NCBI GenBank assembly: GCA_023247155.1
Contig: JAHFGZ010000054.1
Coordinates: forward strand, 1-6,110
DNA length: 6,110 nt
From: Candidatus Omnitrophota bacterium
GTDB taxonomy: Bacteria > Omnitrophota > Gorgyraeia > Aquiviventales > Aquiviventaceae
Direction: 5' to 3'
Below are positions 5,932 to 6,110 of the stretch, in pieces. Position 1 is the stretch's first letter, and each line of letters starts with the position of its first letter. The notes beneath the pieces are model-generated. The model made no database searches. It saw only the letters and a program-made list of their open reading frames with translations, and was not told where the DNA came from. Both the position numbers and the translations under genes were made by a program.

Positions 5932-6110
5932 TTACTTGGCGGGCGTCTTGCGGCTGTACTTCCGCCTGAATTTCTCCACGCGGCCCGCCGTGTCCATCAG
6001 CTTCTGCTGGCCCGTGAAGAACGGGTGGCAGCTCGCGCAGATCTCCACGTGCAGCGCCTTCCGCGTCGAGCGGGTCTGGTAGGTGGCGCCGCAGGTGCAG
6101 GTGATCGTGC
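5932..6110 (-). CDS. rpmE: Large ribosomal subunit protein L31 (bL31), 5' end outside window
   Basis: 59 complete codons are visible on the minus strand, ending in TAA at 5932-5934; the first dozen or so residues lie beyond the right edge. The visible sequence reads [17 protein letters not shown], then [17 protein letters not shown] and [18 protein letters not shown]. The HPF-TG-QK and DTAGRVEKF stretches are diagnostic of L31. Cysteines in CTC and CASC supply a zinc site, so this is the zinc-binding (C+) form, which often also serves as a zinc reserve. L31 binds the 50S central protuberance and bridges to 30S. Linkage with prfA and prmC is common in bacteria. Nothing upstream, including the operon promoter, can be seen. 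Confidence 0.96.
   Translation of the reverse strand, partial: TITCTCGATYQTRSTRKALHVEICASCHPFFTGQQKLMDTAGRVEKFRRKYSRKTPAK

Overview
This is a GC-rich bacterial window in which every gene I can support lies on the minus strand, so transcription runs from 6110 towards 1. Nearly all of it is one compact housekeeping cluster. In order of transcription it holds rpmE (L31, 5' end outside the window), prfA (release factor 1), prmC (release factor glutamine methyltransferase), murA (first committed step of peptidoglycan synthesis), rpsP (S16), trmD (tRNA m1G37 methyltransferase), rplS (L19) and rnhB (RNase HII). A separate unit follows with its own promoter: the start of a cyclodeaminase/cyclohydrolase-family (FTCD C-terminal type) gene that runs off the left edge.

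The genes are packed tightly. prfA/prmC and prmC/murA overlap by 4 bases, rpsP/trmD by 11, and trmD/rplS are 2 bases apart. rplS/rnhB overlap by about 71 bases if the only in-frame ATG is used. The only sizeable gaps are the 60 bases between murA and rpsP and the 99 bases between rnhB and the cyclodeaminase gene. The first is largely filled by a palindromic repeat. The second holds the promoter, and a second palindromic repeat straddles its rnhB-side edge. The cluster joins two blocks known from many bacteria, a translation-termination block (rpmE-prfA-prmC, here with murA) and the rpsP-trmD-rplS-rnhB block. The usual KH-domain protein and rimM genes are absent between rpsP and trmD.

Two features go beyond routine housekeeping. 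First, two hairpin-forming repeats share a GGTGTCAGACACC-type motif at gene ends. One of them supplies the last 18 codons and the stop of rnhB. Second, a near-consensus sigma70-type promoter (TTGAAT, 17 bases, TATAAT) carries a perfect 7+7 inverted repeat, TGTGAAA-GA-TTTCACA, filling its spacer. This looks like an operator for a CRP/FNR-type or Rex-type regulator.

Organism: free-living-type bacterial housekeeping genes, high GC, a Gram-negative or candidate-phylum style of gene order and REP-like palindromes. I lean towards an uncultivated lineage such as Omnitrophota or a neighbouring phylum, but that is an inference from gene order and repeat style. I see no mobile-element gene, CRISPR array, tRNA or rRNA, and no evidence of a novel multi-gene system.
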